Source: Candidatus Njordarchaeota archaeon (GTDB taxonomy: Archaea; Asgardarchaeota; Njordarchaeia; Njordarchaeales; Panguiarchaeaceae). From it: a stretch of DNA of 47,399 nucleotides. Positions 16,316 through 24,125 of the stretch are shown in pieces. The DNA is taken from the NCBI GenBank assembly GCA_029856685.1, contig JAHKKZ010000004.1:1-47399 (forward strand), written 5' to 3'. Made by a program: the position numbers and the translations under genes. Every line of letters starts with the position of its first letter. Position 1 is the stretch's first letter. Below the pieces are notes generated by a model. It searched no databases. It had not been told where the DNA came from and was given only the letters and a program-made list of their open reading frames with translations.

Positions 16316-17419
16316 ATGGTTAGCAGTGTGATAATACGATACATATTTAATGAATTAGGCATCCTATACGAAATCCCAGATTTATATTCTATAGTTCTCC
16401 AAGCCCTATGCAGAATTCCGAGAGGTAAGATAACCACATATAGGGACATTAGCAAGGCGCTGGGGGATACTATCGCGGCTAGAGCCATTGGATATATCAT
16501 GAAGACGAATCCCTGCCCTGATCGATATCCATGCTATAAGGTTATAAGTTCTGATGGTAGCCTCGGGGGGTATAGCCTTGGTTCCGAAAGGAAATCGATG
16601 CTTCTCCAAAAGGAGGGTGTAAAGGTTATGGGGCAAAAGATAATTGATTTTGAGAAGCACCTAGTAGATATATCAGACCTCAGATTGCCCCCCGTCCTAC
16701 TCTCTATGAGAAGGCTGCAAGAATTTATATCAGATAGGGTATCTTTAATTACCGAAAGAAAAAATATTCGCTTTGTAGTAACATTTGATTTGTCATTTGT
16801 AGATGGTCCCCTAGACATAGGGATTGGTGTAGGATGTGCTTTTGATGTTGATAACGAAGAGCTTTTAGGAGTAGGGATAAGTTTTGTTCCTGTTTTTATG
16901 CCTTATATACCTACGTACCTTGCCTTTAGGGAACTACCGGCAATCTTAGGCAGTCTATCAGCAGTTATCGAATATATCCCCCGAATCGATGCTATAATTC
17001 TAGATGGGCAGGGCATTCTCCATCCAAGGGGCCTAGGAATAGCATCACATGCGGGGGTGATCACGAATATTCCGTCAATTGGTGTGGCAAAAAGCATATT
17101 GGTTGGAAGAATCTCGGGGAAGTGGACATATAGAGGTGATTTAAAGTATGCGCCAGTAGTATACAATAATAAGGTACTTGGATTCCTAGTAATTAAGAAC
17201 AAACATAAGATCGTAGTTTCTCCGGGACATAAATTCTCTGTTGATGATGCTCGTGATTTCGTCCTAAGCTTAGAGTGGCCAAGAAATGAGGCAGAGCCCC
17301 GCATAATAAGATTGCCCCACAAAATAGCATCGAGGATAAAAGAGTTTGTTAAAAAATATCCTAAGTTGCTAGAAAGTAGAAGTAAAGGGCAGAAATCACT
17401 AGACGATTTCTTCTTATAG
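16316..17419 (+). CDS. O6-alkylguanine-DNA alkyltransferase - endonuclease V fusion
   Basis: This is a 367-residue DNA-repair fusion. Residues about 20-105 are the DNA-binding/alkyl-acceptor domain of MGMT: RIPRGKITTYRDISKALG, ARAIGYIMKTNP, then PCYK (72-75) with the acceptor Cys73, where PCHR is usual. Residues about 125-345 are endonuclease V, which nicks near deoxyinosine. Its catalytic set is present: Asp158 (FDLS), Glu206 (FRELP), Asp230 (LDGQG) and His305 (PGHKF), with the PYIP wedge. The last residues QKSLDDFF (359-366) form a PCNA-interacting motif. A GGAGATGA site precedes ATG 16316. A similar fusion is known from Ferroplasma. Confidence 0.92.
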   Translation: MVSSVIIRYIFNELGILYEIPDLYSIVLQALCRIPRGKITTYRDISKALGDTIAARAIGYIMKTNPCPDRYPCYKVISSDGSLGGYSLGSERKSMLLQKEGVKVMGQKIIDFEKHLVDISDLRLPPVLLSMRRLQEFISDRVSLITERKNIRFVVTFDLSFVDGPLDIGIGVGCAFDVDNEELLGVGISFVPVFMPYIPTYLAFRELPAILGSLSAVIEYIPRIDAIILDGQGILHPRGLGIASHAGVITNIPSIGVAKSILVGRISGKWTYRGDLKYAPVVYNNKVLGFLVIKNKHKIVVSPGHKFSVDDARDFVLSLEWPRNEAEPRIIRLPHKIASRIKEFVKKYPKLLESRSKGQKSLDDFFL

Positions 17420-17447
17420 CGAAGGCAGCCCACAAACCATTAATGTG

Positions 17448-17462
17448 TCTTTAAATTATGAG
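17448..17462 (+). promoter_or_regulatory. Putative promoter of the L15e gene
   Basis: CTTTAAATTATG in the 90-base gap before L15e looks like an archaeal TATA box; transcription would begin about 25 bases further on, roughly 30 bases before ATG 17510. This is a sequence pattern only. Confidence 0.4.
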
Positions 17463-17509
17463 ATAGAAAATATACAGTGTCTTAGGTCTAAGTCACCAAG
17501 GTATCTGAC

Positions 17510-18127
17510 ATGGGTGCCTACAAATACATACAGGAATTTTGGAGTAGCAAAAATTCAGAGGATTTTGAGAAACTTTTAAAAGAAAGACTAATCCAGTGGC
17601 GAAGAGAGCCTGCAGTAGTAAGGATAGAGAGGCCAACAAACCTGCCTAGGGCGCGAGCCTTAGGATGGAAACCAAAACAAGGGGTAATAATGGTCAGAGT
17701 TAGGATACGGAAAGGTGGCCAAAGAAAACCGCGACCAAATAAGGGGCGAAAAAGCAAGAGGCTTGGGATAAAAGGCCATACAGTTGGTAAATCTCTTCAG
17801 TGGATAGCCGAGGAGCGCGCCGCGAGAAAATATAGAAATGCCGAAGTATTGAACTCATATTGGGTCGGCGAGGACGGCCAATATGTCTGGTTTGAGGTTA
17901 TCCTAGTGGAAAGGGATAACCCCGTGATAAAAGCAGATGAAAACTTGAATTGGATAACTAGCAATAAGCATCGTGGAAGGGTCTTTAGAGGTTTGACGTC
18001 AGCTGGTAAGAAGGCAAGAGGTCTGAGAAACAAAGGTCACGGAGCTGAGAAAGTCCGACCTTCTCGTAGAGCTCGCCGTAAGAAGAAAGCGAGGAAGAAG
18101 AGTCCAACAAAAGTCAATTTTGTCTAA
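17510..18127 (+). CDS. rpl15e: Ribosomal protein L15e
   Basis: This large-subunit protein has 205 residues. [11 protein letters not shown] at the start, [29 protein letters not shown], and the basic C-terminus with [12 protein letters not shown] are all family features, and the length is normal. It is followed after 42 bases by a THUMP-domain protein, perhaps in one transcript. Confidence 0.97.
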   Translation: MGAYKYIQEFWSSKNSEDFEKLLKERLIQWRREPAVVRIERPTNLPRARALGWKPKQGVIMVRVRIRKGGQRKPRPNKGRKSKRLGIKGHTVGKSLQWIAEERAARKYRNAEVLNSYWVGEDGQYVWFEVILVERDNPVIKADENLNWITSNKHRGRVFRGLTSAGKKARGLRNKGHGAEKVRPSRRARRKKKARKKSPTKVNFV

Positions 18128-18169
18128 TCACGACAAAGCTATTTGGTTAGTGTTTTGGTCTGAAACATA

Positions 18170-18766
18170 ATGCCTAATTACGATGAACTTATTCCTTCTA
18201 ACACTAAGTTTCTGATCACATGTCAACAACGTTATGAGCTGGACGCGGCCTCGGAAGTTTGGCATTGTTTATATGCGGTAGGATATGGCGAAGATATAGA
18301 GGTATATTTTATAAGGAAACGAGATAGGACGATAGCGGGACTTATCGCGATTGTTTTTAATGGAGATCCGATAGAGGCTGTGCAGAAAATTCGCAACTAT
18401 CTTTCTAAAAAGCCCTGGATTCTCAGATACACACATAAAATAATTCCTGTTGAGCTCGTGACATCTTCGCTGGAAACATTACTAGAATTTGTTTCTGAGA
18501 GAGCTAGGCTTCGAATATCTGATAAAGATACGTGGAGAATTACAGTCTCCAAGCATGCATCGAAGATATCGTCACGAAAAATGATTGAGCGTATTGCAAC
18601 AATCATTAATCGTGGGAAGGTATCGTTAGAGAAGCCGCAATGGATAATAAACATCGAGATAATCAGAAACACATTTTTAGTTGCAGTAGTAAAACCAGAG
18701 TGGATAATCCGCAAGAAAGAATTTGCTGAGATTATCCGAAGAAAAAAACCACTAGACTATCTTTAG
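18170..18766 (+). CDS. THUMP-domain protein (Tan1-like)
   Basis: This 198-residue protein matches the layout of archaeal THUMP proteins related to Tan1, the tRNA-binding adaptor for N4-acetylcytidine formation in eukaryotes. It begins with FLITCQQRYELDAASEVWHCL, then FNGDPIEAVQKIRNYL. The C-terminal half WRITVSKHASKIS ... KVSLEKPQWIINIEI ... FLVAVVKPEWI is the THUMP core. No methyltransferase domain is attached. The gene follows L15e and its end is near that of a minus-strand gene. Confidence 0.78.
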   Translation: MPNYDELIPSNTKFLITCQQRYELDAASEVWHCLYAVGYGEDIEVYFIRKRDRTIAGLIAIVFNGDPIEAVQKIRNYLSKKPWILRYTHKIIPVELVTSSLETLLEFVSERARLRISDKDTWRITVSKHASKISSRKMIERIATIINRGKVSLEKPQWIINIEIIRNTFLVAVVKPEWIIRKKEFAEIIRRKKPLDYL

Positions 18767-18790
18767 CTAAAATAGAGATAAGCATAAAAA

Positions 18791-19399
18791 CTATATGGTT
18801 TCGCCGAGGGCGATTTGAAGAGATAACTTTAATCTTGATTTTCTACTAGTCAAATCCTCATATATCTTGATGTATCCCAAGGCTTTCTCCGGGTAGCCAA
18901 GCAGATAGCTTGTGATTGCTAGGTTTATCAACACACTTACTAGATTATATCTCTCCCTTAAGAGAAGTAGTAATGCGTCATAAGCTAAATCTACGCAGCC
19001 CACCTCAATGAGAATGTCAACAAAGTACGCTAAAAGGTCCAGATTTCTTTTGAAGAACCTTATTGCTTTCTTTCCAAAATCTGTATTGAATATACTTAGG
19101 CATCCAATCAAATAAACATTCTTAGCAAATTCGAGCCCCAACTCCTGTTTTGAGGGATCCTTGAGAAGACAATTGATAATTTTTTCGATAACTGGACAAT
19201 ACTTGGCTATATCTGCGAGAATTTTTCTTTTCTGACTTATCTTTATATTTGTTGTAAAAATTATATTAGAGAGATTCCTACTGACTCTTAGAAGAGCATA
19301 AATACTTGAGTAGATGGTGTTTTCTTCTTTCCGTCTTATAGCTCTCTCCAGGATATTTAGGAGTTTTTTGAATGAGTTTAAAGCTTGGTGAACATCAAT
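18791..19399 (-). CDS. Helix-rich protein of unknown function, no ordinary start codon
   Basis: The minus-strand frame is open from a stop at about 19429 down to 18791. It reads as a continuous helical protein (for example KLLNILERAIRR, VEKIINCLL-type and LINLAITSYLLGYPEKALGY segments), somewhat like TPR repeats. The first TTG is at 19141, but the coding-looking frame extends about 85 codons further upstream with no ATG, GTG or TTG. An ATT at 19399 lies six bases after the S19e stop and is one possible start; ATA 19411 is another. An ATG nearby is out of frame by one base. Either a rare start or a frameshift is involved. The function is not recognised. Confidence 0.45.
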   Translation of the reverse strand: MDVHQALNSFKKLLNILERAIRRKEENTIYSSIYALLRVSRNLSNIIFTTNIKISQKRKILADIAKYCPVIEKIINCLLKDPSKQELGLEFAKNVYLIGCLSIFNTDFGKKAIRFFKRNLDLLAYFVDILIEVGCVDLAYDALLLLLRERYNLVSVLINLAITSYLLGYPEKALGYIKIYEDLTSRKSRLKLSLQIALGETI

Positions 19400-19404
19400 C
19401 CCAG

Positions 19405-19866
19405 TTATTTCAGAATCCCCATTTCTCTAGCTAATCTGGTGGCAACTCTATCGAGGAGGGACTGTCCAGCTCTAGTGAGTCTTCTCCCAATACAAATTTG
19501 TTGGAGTTTGGGATGAGGCTTGTAGCATTTCTCTACGAGTCCTGCTTTCTCAAGTTGCTGTAGTATTGTTCTGATAATCTTAGCTCCAGCCTTAGCCTTT
19601 ACCTCTGGTCTGTGGCCTCTATCTTTGCGTCCACCATAGTGATCCCTAAGTTCGCCTACACCTGAGATTCCACGCTTATAGAGCTGATATAGGATTGATG
19701 CTGCTCGATAGTACCACCAATCAGGTTGTTCTGGAGGCCTTTCTCTATGCACGCCTGTTTTCACAAATTTTGCCCATTCGGGAGGTGAGATTTCTTTCAC
19801 AGTTTTTAGTTCGTCTTTAAGTTTTTCTATGAATGCGCTGGGAGGTACATCGAAAGGTGTCGCCAT
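19405..19866 (-). CDS. rps19e: Ribosomal protein S19e
   Basis: This small-subunit protein has 153 residues. It begins ATPFDVPPSAFIEKL, and WAKFVKTGVHRERPP, WWYYRAASILYQLY, GGRKDRGHRPE and RRLTRAGQSLLDRVA are the family motifs. ATG 19866 follows GGTGA by five bases, which rules out the in-frame GTG at 19875. It lies five bases downstream of the L44e stop and is probably co-transcribed with it. Confidence 0.97.
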   Translation of the reverse strand: MATPFDVPPSAFIEKLKDELKTVKEISPPEWAKFVKTGVHRERPPEQPDWWYYRAASILYQLYKRGISGVGELRDHYGGRKDRGHRPEVKAKAGAKIIRTILQQLEKAGLVEKCYKPHPKLQQICIGRRLTRAGQSLLDRVATRLAREMGILK

Positions 19867-19871
19867 ATAAT

Positions 19872-20174
19872 TCACCTTTTCAATTCAAGTTTTTTCATTC
19901 GCTGTCCCAACGATTTGTGATGAACCTTATTGCATTCTGAGCATTTAAGGACAAGCACACCTCTCTTTGTTACTTTTGCGTGCGTCTTTATTTGAGTTAT
20001 AGGTTTCTTAGAGTACCGACCTTTATTTCCATGACCCTTTCTATGTCTTTTAGCCCTTCTCTGGCCTTTTGATAGAGCCCGTCGCTTGGGTGCTATCTTA
20101 TATATACTAACGGTATGTTTGGTGTGTCTCCGGCAGTAGGGACAATATGTTCTTATTGTCTTTGGAACGATCAT
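19872..20174 (-). CDS. rpl44e: Ribosomal protein L44e
   Basis: This zinc-binding large-subunit protein has 100 residues. The metal site is CPYC (11-14) and CSEC (78-81). IRTYCPYCRRHTKH, the basic middle with LSKGQRRAKR, and the C-terminal KSLGQRMKKLELKR tail match the family. S27e, often its neighbour, is absent; S19e follows instead. Confidence 0.95.
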   Translation of the reverse strand: MIVPKTIRTYCPYCRRHTKHTVSIYKIAPKRRALSKGQRRAKRHRKGHGNKGRYSKKPITQIKTHAKVTKRGVLVLKCSECNKVHHKSLGQRMKKLELKR

Positions 20175-20318
20175 CTAAACCCCCACAATTATTAATGAAG
20201 TACCTAGATGGACATACTAAATTTACAACCAAATGACTAATTTTAATACTTCCAACAAGTATCTGATTATTTGAGGTGTCACTATACTCAGGCAGAAGAA
20301 AATTATGGTGAGAGACCC

Positions 20319-20663
20319 ATGGCATCAGACGAGGAATTAGAGTTATTGCTCAGGAAAAGAAGACAGCAATTGGAACAAATGCTTGCAAGGCAGCAGCGGG
20401 AGGAAGAAGAGAAAATGCGCCAAGAACTTCAGAGAGAAGCAATATTACGACAAATACTTACAAGCGAAGCCCGCGAAAGACTAGTTAGAATAAAGATGGT
20501 TAGACCAGAGTTTGGTCGTTTTGTTGAGAATCAGCTCATAGCCCTTGCTCAAGCGGGCAGAATTCAGAGAATGATTACTGATAGTGAATTAAAAGAGATT
20601 TTAAGGCAGTTCCTTAAGCATTTTTCAAGTCGTGGTGGCAAGGTTGAGATAAGGCGAAAATGA
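20319..20663 (+). CDS. PDCD5 / DNA-binding TFAR19-family protein
   Basis: This archaeal homologue of PDCD5 has 114 residues. A long charged helix rich in Glu, Arg and Gln (about 5-55) is followed by [32 protein letters not shown] and LKEILRQFL, the family core. ATG 20319 is fixed by GGTGA seven bases upstream; the frame is open back to TTG 20271. Its stop overlaps the L39e start (ATGATG). The order PDCD5 - L39e - L31e is conserved in archaea. Confidence 0.95.
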   Translation: MASDEELELLLRKRRQQLEQMLARQQREEEEKMRQELQREAILRQILTSEARERLVRIKMVRPEFGRFVENQLIALAQAGRIQRMITDSELKEILRQFLKHFSSRGGKVEIRRK

Positions 20664-20818
20664 TGGCAAGGATCAAACCCTTAGCAAAAAAACTTAGACT
20701 TGCAAAAGCTCTGAAATCGAATAGGATGCCTCCCCTATTTGTCAGGATAAAAACAAATTTTAGAGTTCTAAGATCCCCCTCTCAGAGGCATTGGAGACGA
20801 ACAAAGATAAAACCATAG
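20663..20818 (+). CDS. rpl39e: Ribosomal protein L39e
   Basis: This is a very short gene of 51 residues. The product starts [18 protein letters not shown], continues with [13 protein letters not shown] and ends [10 protein letters not shown], the whole length of the L39e family, which lines the ribosomal exit tunnel. The start is ATG 20663, or ATG 20660 one codon earlier, overlapping the PDCD5 stop. Its stop codon forms part of the GGTGA site for L31e. Confidence 0.95.
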   Translation: MARIKPLAKKLRLAKALKSNRMPPLFVRIKTNFRVLRSPSQRHWRRTKIKP

Positions 20819-20828
20819 GTGATTTATG

Positions 20829-21395
20829 ATGGCGAGTCAGAAGGCTATTGAAATCGGGAAGGCGGCTACCGAATCGGAAACTGCTGAGGAAGAGAAGAAA
20901 GAAGAAAAACCAGCCGAGGAGGTAGCCGAGAAGCTACCAGTAAAAAGGAGAGTTCGTCGGCGAGGCCTTAAAAAAATACCAGAAATCCTGTATGAGAAGT
21001 ACGAAGACTATGATGACGAGCGGTTTTTAACACTTCGATTCTCACCGAAGATTCTGAAGAAAGCTCCTCGTTGGAAGAGAGCGAAAAGAGTAGCTAAATA
21101 TGTGCGGGAGTTTGTTGCGAAGTATGTAAAGTATGTTGAGGGCCCAATCGAAAGTGAGGGAGGGGTCAAGAAAAGAGCGAAACTTAGGGTAATCGAACCA
21201 AGGATATGGATAAGCCCTGAACTTAACGAGGTTATATGGTCGAGAGGAGCAGAGAATCCACCGAAAAAGTTGAGGCTTCGAATCCTCATAAAGGTCGAAG
21301 AAGTTGTGCGTGATGTCGAACAAAAACCGATAGGCTTCAAGGCAGAGCTACGTGTGCTTCCTTTGGTATCTAAGAAGATACCCGTAGGGGAGTAG
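20829..21395 (+). CDS. rpl31e: Ribosomal protein L31e with long N-terminal extension
   Basis: The L31e core lies in the C-terminal two thirds: APRWKRAKRVAKYVREFV, WISPELNEVIWSRGAENPP and KLRLRILIK. It is preceded by about 70 extra residues, first Glu/Lys-rich (about 15-40), then basic, then acidic (YEDYDDE). Ordinary archaeal L31e is about 80-100 residues; this product has 188. ATG 20829 lies six bases after GGTGA and is preferred over ATG 20826. The gene is co-directional with PDCD5 and L39e and nearly abuts the next unknown gene. Confidence 0.92.
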   Translation: MASQKAIEIGKAATESETAEEEKKEEKPAEEVAEKLPVKRRVRRRGLKKIPEILYEKYEDYDDERFLTLRFSPKILKKAPRWKRAKRVAKYVREFVAKYVKYVEGPIESEGGVKKRAKLRVIEPRIWISPELNEVIWSRGAENPPKKLRLRILIKVEEVVRDVEQKPIGFKAELRVLPLVSKKIPVGE

Positions 21396-21397
21396 AT

Positions 21398-21937
21398 GTG
21401 TCCTATCCTGTCAATGAATGGCTTAGATATATGAGAGAAAGGATAAGCGAAATAAATATATTGCTAGATAAGCTAGAGAGACTTACCAAAAGCTCTGGGA
21501 AGCGCAAATCAAAAATCATTGACAAGGAGCTGTACCAGCTTGAGGTAATCATTGATAAGATAAATGATGAATTAGAGGTTAGAATGTACATGTCACCTAA
21601 GGTAGACATAGATCCGAAATATGTTTTTCTAATATATTTCACAGAGTTTTTCCCCGAGATCTCGACATCATTGATAGACCCAAATAGAAGCGAGATGTAT
21701 ACCAATAGAATAATTCTCTCATTTAGGGTATCACCAGAATTTTTTGATATCGATATGCAGCGAATTCTAACTAAAATAAATAGGTTTTGGAGAAATCTTA
21801 ACAACCCCGAGATAAGAGCCAAACTCGATGAGATAATACCGGAGCTTTACGAACTGGTAAAGAAAACAGATCCAGAATCTCAGCGAAAATTAGCGTTGCT
21901 GAGAATGAAAGTAAACGATCTTTTACTATATGAATAG
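21398..21937 (+). CDS. Unknown helical protein in the L31e operon
   Basis: This is a 179-residue open frame from GTG 21398, two bases after the L31e stop, with GGGGAG upstream. The N-terminal half is helical (WLRYMRERISEINILLDKLE and a second charged helix), followed by a more mixed segment with RIILSFRVSPEFF and another helical tail. It is acidic overall and has no cysteine, signal peptide or membrane segment. In many archaea aIF6 and L18a/LX follow L31e; this protein does not look like either. The family was not recognised. Confidence 0.7.
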   Translation: MSYPVNEWLRYMRERISEINILLDKLERLTKSSGKRKSKIIDKELYQLEVIIDKINDELEVRMYMSPKVDIDPKYVFLIYFTEFFPEISTSLIDPNRSEMYTNRIILSFRVSPEFFDIDMQRILTKINRFWRNLNNPEIRAKLDEIIPELYELVKKTDPESQRKLALLRMKVNDLLLYE

Positions 21938-22035
21938 CTCGTCAACAAGCTCAGCCAAAATATTTTACATTTCTACTATTCTTTCTGAAAAATCCGCAGA
22001 TTAGGGGTGGGCTCAAGTTTTTTGAGGGGGATAAT

Positions 22036-22914
22036 ATGACTAAGTGCGCTGTTATTCCTGCCGCAGGATACGGGACTAGGCTGCTTCCCATAACACGTAT
22101 TCTCCCCAAGGCGGTCTTACCCCTGGGTACTATTCCCATACTAGTTGATATTCTATGGGAAGCAAAATTTGCAGGAATCCGTGATGTTATATTGATAACA
22201 CATTGGAGGGAGAAGGTCATTAGATACGTATTCGAGGATGGAGTCGAAGAACTTGTAGAGTGGTTAAAATTAAGGGGACGCGAAGATCTTGTCAAAAGAT
22301 TGGTGGAGTCCCTACCACAATTAAATATTGTCTTCGTTCATCAGCCTAGACTAAATGGCTTAGGAGGAGCTATTCTATTAGCAGAAAAATATGTTGAAGA
22401 CATATTCGTGGTTATGCTTGCAGACAACATAATAATTGAGAGAGAAAAAGGAAGTCTCCTAAGAAAGATGCTCAAGGTACAGAAGCTGACTAAAGCCGAC
22501 ATAGTACTATCAGTCGCAGAGGTTGAGCCTAAGGAAGTCTCTAGATTTGGAGTAATAAAATTCAGCAAAGATGGGCTTATTGATAGAACTAGAATATTTT
22601 ATGTAGAAGATCTCATCGAAAAGCCTCCTATAGATAGGGCGCCAAGTAATATGGTTATTGTTGGACGCTATGTGTTTACACCTGAAATATTTGAGTATCT
22701 ACGTAGAGTCCCTGAAGAAAAGGGCGAAATTGATGAAACGAAAGCATTTAAGAAACAGATACTAAGTGGAAAAAAAGTTGTGGCTGTAGATCTTGGTGAT
22801 AGGATATGGTTTGATGTGGGGAATGTCGAGGGCTACTTTAAAGCCTTCCTAGCATTCATAGCCCAGAAGGAGGGGGAGGAGAAAGTCAAAAGATGGATTC
22901 GTGAAGTACTTTGA
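22036..22914 (+). CDS. GalU-like sugar nucleotidyltransferase
   Basis: It transfers a nucleotide to a sugar 1-phosphate, probably UTP to glucose 1-phosphate. The GT-A fold motifs are clear: AAGYGTRLLPITRILPKAVLP (split around residues 8-28), GLGGAILLAE, VVMLADNII and YFKAFLAF. The product is 292 residues. The GGGGGAT site before ATG 22036 is strong. The last bases overlap the next gene (a radical SAM protein). The substrate is inferred from family resemblance. Confidence 0.88.
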   Translation: MTKCAVIPAAGYGTRLLPITRILPKAVLPLGTIPILVDILWEAKFAGIRDVILITHWREKVIRYVFEDGVEELVEWLKLRGREDLVKRLVESLPQLNIVFVHQPRLNGLGGAILLAEKYVEDIFVVMLADNIIIEREKGSLLRKMLKVQKLTKADIVLSVAEVEPKEVSRFGVIKFSKDGLIDRTRIFYVEDLIEKPPIDRAPSNMVIVGRYVFTPEIFEYLRRVPEEKGEIDETKAFKKQILSGKKVVAVDLGDRIWFDVGNVEGYFKAFLAFIAQKEGEEKVKRWIREVL

Positions 22915-22916
22915 GG

Positions 22917-23672
22917 ATGCTTATAAGCAATACAATCCCAATCTCTATGAATGATGTTATTGGCGAAGTAAGCTTTGTTATATTTTTCTGTGGATGTAAT
23001 TTCAAATGTCCTTTCTGCCAAAACTGGCCCCTCGTTACTCGAAAGAATGAGATCTGTAAAGTAAGAGAAATAGAAGGTGTGATTGAAGAAATAAAAAGCG
23101 TAAAGCAGTACATTACCCATGTTCAAGCAACGGGTGGGGAGCCTACCCTCCAGGGAGAAGCTGTGAGGTCTTTGTTTAGCCGAATTAAGTCATTAGAGTT
23201 GAGAACATCTCTTGACACCAATGGTTCAAACCCAGAGATAATAAAGATTCTAACTGAATGTAGGATCTTAGATCATCTTGCGATGGATATAAAGGCCAAG
23301 CTAAAGCTCAAGGACTACTCTAAAGTAACAGGTCTTCCGACGAAAATAGTAAAAATTTATATCAACAAGATTCTAGAAAGCCTTGAAATCGCAAGCAAGC
23401 TAGACTTTGTAGAGATAAGAACAACGTATGTTCCTCTAATTTTACGCAGAGAGGATATATTCGAGATAGCTGATTTTCTATCATCGTACCTTACGAAGAA
23501 GAAGCACTTCTATGTAATTCAGCAATTCATTCCGAGCAAGAATGCGCCGGACCCTAGATTCAGAATAGGGAAACCCCCAGCCGTAGAAGAACTTAGGGAA
23601 ATAGCTAAGAGAGTAGCAGAAAAACTTCCTAACGTCGCAATAAGGCATATAGGAGGCGTGGACTATATGTAA
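22917..23672 (+). CDS. Radical SAM protein (anaerobic ribonucleotide reductase activase-like)
   Basis: This 251-residue protein contains the radical SAM cluster motif C27-x3-C31-x2-C34 (CNFKCPFC). GGEPTLQ at about 73-79 and SLDTNG are also typical. It resembles archaeal NrdG-type activating enzymes, which generate a glycyl radical on anaerobic reductases. The start is ATG 22917 or TTG 22911, overlapping the GalU stop. No nrdD is in the window, so the partner is unknown and other roles remain possible. Confidence 0.8.
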   Translation: MLISNTIPISMNDVIGEVSFVIFFCGCNFKCPFCQNWPLVTRKNEICKVREIEGVIEEIKSVKQYITHVQATGGEPTLQGEAVRSLFSRIKSLELRTSLDTNGSNPEIIKILTECRILDHLAMDIKAKLKLKDYSKVTGLPTKIVKIYINKILESLEIASKLDFVEIRTTYVPLILRREDIFEIADFLSSYLTKKKHFYVIQQFIPSKNAPDPRFRIGKPPAVEELREIAKRVAEKLPNVAIRHIGGVDYM

Positions 23673-23850
23673 AAATAAGATTCCACAAGCTATCTCCATT
23701 AAATCCATATACGTATCTCACATAGTTTTGGTTCTATGAAAAATAGGAACTAAGAATAATAACCAAAATGAAAGACTCCTCTACTGGGTATTCAAGTAGA
23801 GATCATTATCCGCAATAACAATTTTTCAGTATGATGAGAATATGAAGATA
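23673..23850. other. Non-coding gap before the sRNA and tRNA-Glu
   Basis: This is AT-rich sequence after the radical SAM gene. It has no open frame of note and no conserved motif was recognised. The rest of the gap up to 24125 holds the C/D sRNA, tRNA-Glu and its promoter. Confidence 0.5.
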
Positions 23851-23900
23851 TCAGCGCTCCAGACTTATCATCAACAAAATCAGAAGCGCCTTCTCATCAC
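23851..23900 (-). ncRNA. C/D box guide sRNA (candidate)
   Basis: Read on the minus strand, a 50-base stretch has the full box order. C is GTGATGA (23900-23894), followed by a 10-base guide GAAGGCGCTT and D' CTGA (23883-23880). After five bases comes C' TTGATGA (23874-23868), a 13-base guide TAAGTCTGGAGCG and D CTGA (23854-23851). Sizes and spacing fit archaeal C/D sRNAs, which direct 2'-O-methylation of rRNA or tRNA. It begins 28 bases after tRNA-Glu on the same strand, so the two may share a transcript. The targets are not identified. Confidence 0.7.
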
Positions 23901-23928
23901 CAAAAATGCTAGGAAGACGAGATTTTAA

Positions 23929-24003
23929 TGCCCCGGGCGGGATTTGAACCCGCGATCTCCGGCTTGAGAGGCCGGAATGCTTGGCCGACTACACCACCGG
24001 GGC
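23929..24003 (-). tRNA. trnE-CTC: tRNA-Glu (anticodon CTC)
   Basis: Read on the minus strand, the acceptor GCCCCGG pairs with CCGGGGC. The anticodon stem CCGGC/GCCGG encloses CTCTCAA, giving CTC. The T stem GCGGG/CCCGC is perfect and the discriminator base is A. There is no intron and no encoded CCA. Confidence 0.96.
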
Positions 24004-24035
24004 ATATAAGTTTCGCATCTTTCGGCATCTAGACA

Positions 24036-24042
24036 TTTTATA
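24036..24042 (-). promoter_or_regulatory. TATA box of tRNA-Glu
   Basis: On the minus strand TATAAAA lies about 32 bases before the tRNA 5' end, the usual distance for an archaeal tRNA promoter with a short leader. The same promoter could serve the sRNA downstream. Confidence 0.5.
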
Positions 24043-24125
24043 TTCTATCTATTGCATGAATATTTTTAAAGATTGAGATGGCAAAATAGATGATGCGTTT
24101 TTCGATCCATATCGATTAGAAAGAC

